DNA from: Nitrosomonadales bacterium
Lineage (GTDB): Bacteria; Pseudomonadota; Gammaproteobacteria; Burkholderiales; Gallionellaceae
Length of the DNA: 44,571 nt
Reading direction: 5' to 3'
NCBI GenBank assembly: GCA_016183575.1
Contig: JACPEI010000051.1
Location: forward strand, 1 to 44,571
Shown: positions 41,423 through 44,571 of the stretch, piece by piece
How the letters are laid out: each line of letters opens with the position of its first letter
Numbering within the stretch: position 1 is the stretch's first letter
Position numbers and translations under genes: made by a program
Notes under the pieces: generated by a model
Database searches by the model: none
Seen by the model: the letters and a program-made list of their open reading frames with translations, nothing else
Told to the model about the DNA's origin: nothing

Positions 41423-42578
41423 TTTACTTTCACTGGTTATATGCGGCCTAACCCTGCTCGGCACAGCCTACGCCAGCCAACAGGAAGAGCTGGGAAACCT
41501 GCGCAAACGCATCGCCGCGATGCAGCGCGAGATGGACAAGACCAGCGAATCGAAGTCCGAGGCTGCCGACGCGCTACGCGATTCGGAACGGGCGATCAGC
41601 GACAGCAACCGCAAACTCGCCGAACTCGCCGAACAGCAACGCGCAGCCGATAAAAAACTTGGCGAACTGCAACAACAAGAGCGGCAGCTGACTGGCAGCA
41701 TGGCGGAACAACAGGTCCTGCTGGGCAGACTGCTGTATCAGCAATACCTCGGCGGCGAACAGGAATACCTGAAGCTGCTGCTGAGCAGCCAGGATCCCAA
41801 TCAGGTTTCCCGCGATTTGCAGTATTACAAATACATCGCACGCAGCCGCGCAACCTGGCTTACCGCGCTGCATGACAATTTCGCCGCGCTGAGCGCAGTC
41901 AGCACGGCCACACGCGAGCAACGTGCGGAGCTAAAATCGTTGCGCGCGGAACAATCGGCACAGAAAAAAGCACTGGAAAAAGAACAGCATGCCCGACAAC
42001 GGGTATTGGGCAAAATCTCGCAGCAGCTGCGCCAGCAGCGCCGCGAAATCAACCGGTTGCAACACGACGAAAACCGCCTTGCGAAACTGGTCGACAGGCT
42101 GACGAAAATGCTCGCGCAGCCGAAAACCACCTCACTGTTCCGCAACGACAACTTGCCGGACAACCGCTTTGACGGCAGCCCGTTCGATCAGCTCAAAGGC
42201 AAGCTGATATTGCCGGTAAAAGGCGAAGTCACCAACCAGTTCGGTGCGCCGCGACCCGATAGCACGGTGCTATGGAAAGGTCTGTTCCTGAGAACTTCCG
42301 CAGGACAAGCTGTCAAAGCTATCGCCACAGGACGGGTAGTGTTCGCGGATTGGCTGCGCGGCTTTGGCAACTTGCTGATCATCGATCACGGCAAGGGTTA
42401 TATGAGCCTGTATGGCAACAATGAGACATTGTACAAACAGGTCGGAGATATGCTGCAAGGCGGTGATATTGTTGCGGCAGTCGGGAACAGCGGCGGCAAT
42501 GAGGATTCCGGTTTATACTTTGAACTGCGTCATGAAAGCAAGCCGCTCGATCCGATGAAGTGGCTGGCGGCAAAATAA
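41376..42578 (+). CDS. EnvC-like murein hydrolase activator (LytM/M23 domain)
   Basis: EnvC-type proteins activate cell-wall amidases at division. The 400-residue protein has a signal peptide ([17 protein letters not shown], cleavage near residue 33), a long coiled coil (about 35-245) and a C-terminal LytM domain (about 285-395). The zinc-binding residues are not all present: the first His position reads WKGLFLR and the last HxH motif reads FELRHES, so it is probably a non-catalytic activator like EnvC. The first residues ([16 protein letters not shown]) come from a repeat; ATG 41397 is an alternative start. ATGA overlap with gpmI. Confidence 0.9.
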   Translation: MRRQFGAMSVGYCALHLLSLVICGLTLLGTAYASQQEELGNLRKRIAAMQREMDKTSESKSEAADALRDSERAISDSNRKLAELAEQQRAADKKLGELQQQERQLTGSMAEQQVLLGRLLYQQYLGGEQEYLKLLLSSQDPNQVSRDLQYYKYIARSRATWLTALHDNFAALSAVSTATREQRAELKSLRAEQSAQKKALEKEQHARQRVLGKISQQLRQQRREINRLQHDENRLAKLVDRLTKMLAQPKTTSLFRNDNLPDNRFDGSPFDQLKGKLILPVKGEVTNQFGAPRPDSTVLWKGLFLRTSAGQAVKAIATGRVVFADWLRGFGNLLIIDHGKGYMSLYGNNETLYKQVGDMLQGGDIVAAVGNSGGNEDSGLYFELRHESKPLDPMKWLAAK

Positions 42579-42591
42579 TACTGAGGAAATT

Positions 42592-43986
42592 ATGCGTATT
42601 CTGGAAAAAGCAGGTTTGGTAAGTTTGGGTCTGGTTGCGGGCGTGTCGATCAGCCTGCATTTTGCCGCGATGGCCGACAAGGAAACGCTCGCCACGCCTT
42701 TGCCCATCGAGGAATTGCGTGCCTTCTCCGAAGTATTCCGCCGCATCAAGAGCGACTACGTCGAACCCGTCACCGACAAAAAGCTGATCAATGAAGCCAT
42801 CAACGGCATGTTGAGCGGCCTCGACCCCCACTCTGCCTATCTCGACACGGAAGCCTTCAAGGAACTGCAGGTCGGCACGCAGGGTGAATTCGGCGGACTC
42901 GGCATCGAAGTCAGCATGGAAGACGGCCTGGTGAAAGTCATTTCGCCGATAGAAGACACCCCGGCCTATCACGCCGGCATCAAGAGCGGCGACCTGATCG
43001 TCAAACTGGATGACACCCTGGTCAAGGGCCTGACACTGAACGATGCGGTGAAGCGTATGCGCGGCAAACCGGGCAGCAAGATTGTCCTGACCATCATCCG
43101 CAAGGATGAGCCCAAACCGCTTACGATTACCCTGGTACGGGCAATCATCAAGGTGCAGAGCGTGAAATCCAAGCTACTGGAGTCCGGCTATGGGTTTATC
43201 CGTATCACGCAGTTTCAGGAACATACCGGCGAAAACCTCGCCACCGCTCTGGAAACCATCATCAAGCAAAATCAGGGTCCGCTAAAAGGATTGGTGCTTG
43301 ATTTGCGCAATGACCCGGGTGGGTTGCTGACCGGCGCCGTCGGCGTTTCTGCCGCTTTTCTGGCCAAGGATGCACTGGTGGTTTATACCGAGGGGCGCAC
43401 CGAAGACGCAAAAATGCACCTGACTGCCAGTCCGGATAATTATCTGCGCGGCAACGGCAAGAGCGATTACCTGAAAAACCTGCCCGACTCCGTCAAGAGC
43501 GTGCCGCTGGTTGTGCTGGTTAACGGCGGATCTGCATCCGCATCTGAAATTGTCGCCGGCGCATTGCAGGATCACAAACGCGCGGTCATCATGGGCACAC
43601 AGACTTTCGGCAAAGGCTCCGTGCAAACTGTTTTGCCGTTGGGCAACAATACCGCAATCAAACTGACTACGGCGCGCTATTACACCCCGGGAGGGCGCTC
43701 TATCCAGGCCAAAGGCATCGTGCCGGATATTCTGGTGGAAGATCCCGCCACCGCCGGGCAGGACAGCACATTCCGCTTGCGTGAAGTGGACCTGAATAAG
43801 CACTTGATCAATGACAAACCGTCGAACGAAAAACCGGACGATACCGGCAAAAAAACGCCTGCAACTCCAAATATCAAAGAAGATACTACAAAATCCGTAC
43901 CCGCTGAATTTGGCGCCAAGAACGACTATCAACTTAATCAGGCATTGAACCTTCTCAAAGGAATGCAAATATTGCAAGGGAAATAA
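42592..43986 (+). CDS. ctpA: S41 family carboxy-terminal processing protease
   Basis: A 464-residue periplasmic CtpA-type protease: N-terminal membrane/signal segment (LVSLGLVAGVSISLHFAAMA), YVEPVTDKKLINEAINGMLSGLDPHSAYL, a PDZ domain (FGGLGIEVSMEDGLVKVISPIEDTPA; about 100-190), and the catalytic core with nucleophile Ser in VNGGSASASEIVAGAL and general base Lys in GTQTFGKGSVQT. GAGGA precedes ATG 42592. It lies 13 bases after envC, so gpmI-envC-ctpA form one operon; such proteases trim cell-wall-enzyme regulators. Confidence 0.95.
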   Translation: MRILEKAGLVSLGLVAGVSISLHFAAMADKETLATPLPIEELRAFSEVFRRIKSDYVEPVTDKKLINEAINGMLSGLDPHSAYLDTEAFKELQVGTQGEFGGLGIEVSMEDGLVKVISPIEDTPAYHAGIKSGDLIVKLDDTLVKGLTLNDAVKRMRGKPGSKIVLTIIRKDEPKPLTITLVRAIIKVQSVKSKLLESGYGFIRITQFQEHTGENLATALETIIKQNQGPLKGLVLDLRNDPGGLLTGAVGVSAAFLAKDALVVYTEGRTEDAKMHLTASPDNYLRGNGKSDYLKNLPDSVKSVPLVVLVNGGSASASEIVAGALQDHKRAVIMGTQTFGKGSVQTVLPLGNNTAIKLTTARYYTPGGRSIQAKGIVPDILVEDPATAGQDSTFRLREVDLNKHLINDKPSNEKPDDTGKKTPATPNIKEDTTKSVPAEFGAKNDYQLNQALNLLKGMQILQGK

Positions 43987-44167
43987 TCTGCCCCCAGCAA
44001 GATCGGTTCGATCTGATGCTTCCGAACTGAACAAAAAGCGCGATGCCGTATTCAGCGCGGAATCGCCCGGACAGATTGAGCGCGCCTATCAACTGTTGCC
44101 TGGCCAACCCGGCTGCAAGGTAAAGTATGGCAATACCGCAAACACGCCACGCGTTTCCTGCACGACT
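43987..44167. other. Gap after ctpA without a supported gene
   Basis: The 181 bases between the ctpA stop and the hairpin at 44168 hold no gene I can support. One frame continues without an ATG through DASELNKKRDAVFSA and PGQIERAYQLLPGQPG to a stop after the hairpin; this could be a remnant of a small coding region. The section 44194-44441 has terminators and a 5S fragment and no gene. Confidence 0.5.
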
Positions 44168-44193
44168 AGCCCAACCTGTTGTTGGGCTTTTTA
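44168..44193 (+). terminator. Rho-independent terminator after ctpA
   Basis: Stem AGCCCAAC, loop CTGTT, stem GTTGGGCT, then TTTTTATT. Eight perfect pairs and a T-run on the plus strand; the likely end of the gpmI-envC-ctpA transcript. Confidence 0.85.
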
Positions 44194-44245
44194 TTGAGAG
44201 AAGTCTGGAAAGCCTGTCCTGGGTTTGTTCAAAGACCCGAAAAGC

Positions 44246-44277
44246 AAAACGCCCCACCATTTCTGGTGGGGCGTTTT
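44246..44277. terminator. Bidirectional rho-independent terminator
   Basis: AAAACGCCCCACC, loop ATTTCT, GGTGGGGCGTTTTG. Nine GC-rich pairs with A/T flanks on both sides, so it can stop transcription from both directions, between ctpA and the rRNA operon. Confidence 0.88.
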
Positions 44278-44279
44278 GT

Positions 44280-44307
44280 TTATAAGGAGTCGACGATGAC
44301 CTACTTT
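44280..44307 (-). pseudogene. Relic of a 5S rRNA 3' end
   Basis: TTATAAGGAGTCGACGATGA and CCTACTTT match, with two bases missing, the segment around the 3' end of the 5S gene (44432-44460). Like the intact end, it is preceded on the left by a terminator hairpin. A 10-base inverted copy, AAGTAGGTCA, lies at 44369-44378. Confidence 0.75.
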
Positions 44308-44396
44308 GGTTCCGACATCACATCGATGAAGCTGTGGTGAGTTTCCGCCGCGTGCTGTCACTTCGTTCAAGTAGGTCACAAACCAAACCCACAAAG

Positions 44397-44430
44397 CAAA
44401 AACCCCCAGGTTTTCACCTGAGGGTTTTTA
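44397..44430 (-). terminator. Rho-independent terminator of the rRNA operon
   Basis: Minus strand: AAAAACCCTCAGGT, loop GAAA, ACCTGGGGGTTTTTGC; one internal mismatch, T-run at the end. It lies 12 bases beyond the 5S 3' end. Confidence 0.88.
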
Positions 44431-44441
44431 CTTTATAAGGA

Positions 44442-44556
44442 GTCTGACGATGACCTACTTTCACATGGGTAATCCACACTATCATCGGCGCGGAGTCGTT
44501 TCACTGTCCTGTTCGGGATGGGAAGGAGTGGGACCAACTCGCTATGGTCGTCAGAC
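44442..44556 (-). rRNA. rrf: 5S ribosomal RNA
   Basis: About 115 nt. Minus strand begins GTCTGACGACCATAGCGAG, contains GGTCCCACTCCTTCCCATCC, CGAACAGGACAGTGAAACG, CCGATGATAGTGTGG and CCCATGTGAAAGTAGGTCAT, and closes with GTCAGAC pairing to the 5' GTCTGAC (helix I). These are conserved loop and helix sequences of bacterial 5S rRNA. The 23S gene should lie to the right of the window on the same strand. Confidence 0.93.
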
Positions 44557-44571
44557 AAACTGTTCGGTCAG

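Noticed and set aside
39787-41433. 548-codon minus-strand frame opposite gpmI
   Set aside because: It mirrors the gpmI codons; the plus strand has all active-site motifs of GpmI.
44280-44380. tRNA gene between the terminators
   Set aside because: No cloverleaf with TTCGA-type T-loop and acceptor pairing could be found; the segment matches the 5S end instead.

Overview
The window (44.6 kb) looks like the chromosome of a free-living betaproteobacterium. The gene content (bioC/bioH pimeloyl route divergent from comF, an MSHA-type pilus locus, a sulfide:quinone oxidoreductase, EnvC-CtpA after gpmI) suggests the Nitrosomonadales (Gallionella/Sideroxydans-like), but this is recall and no search was run. 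About 39 kb lies almost entirely on the minus strand; only comF and trmL interrupt it, before gpmI-envC-ctpA on the plus strand. A minus-strand 5S rRNA gene marks the end of an rRNA operon at the right edge.

Left part (1-8271). Reading on the minus strand: biotin genes bioB, bioF, bioH, bioC, bioD, a truncated TauE/SafE-like gene, a frameshifted SCO1/SenC lipoprotein gene, a NarL-type response regulator, and the N-terminal part of ftsK. The plus-strand comF faces away from bioB.

Middle part (8271-27973). One almost uninterrupted MSHA-type (type IVa-like) pilus cluster, in minus-strand order mshE, mshG, a prepilin, an unknown membrane protein, mshA, mshC, mshD, mshO, a broken ORF6N-domain gene, mshP, mshQ, mshI, a PilN-like gene, mshJ, mshK, mshL, mshM, mshN. 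It encodes the assembly ATPase with a c-di-GMP-type N domain, platform protein, major and minor pilins, alignment proteins, secretin, AAA+ protein and a large tip/adhesin-like protein.

Right part (28056-44571). A small Cys-rich protein, trmL, gpsA-SH3-secB-grxC-rhodanese and an O-antigen ligase/pilin-glycosylase-like protein; then an apparent sulfide-response operon (ArsR-family regulator with the two-Cys arrangement of BigR/SqrR, RND adaptor, sulfide:quinone oxidoreductase, RND pump, DUF2892 protein). gpmI-envC-ctpA and the rRNA operon end follow.

The most striking property is invasion by many families of short palindromic or tandem repeats (28 to 180 bp). They sit not only between genes but inside them, in frame (bioF, bioH, gpsA), and at tight gene junctions where they supply start codons, signal-peptide residues or stop codons (mshJ/mshK, gpmI/envC, mshD, the prepilin after mshG, bioB, comF/mshN). 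Several genes carry fresh damage: a 77-bp tandem duplication in mshN, a frameshift in the SCO1 gene, a TauE/SafE stump and an ORF6N pseudogene within the pilus operon.
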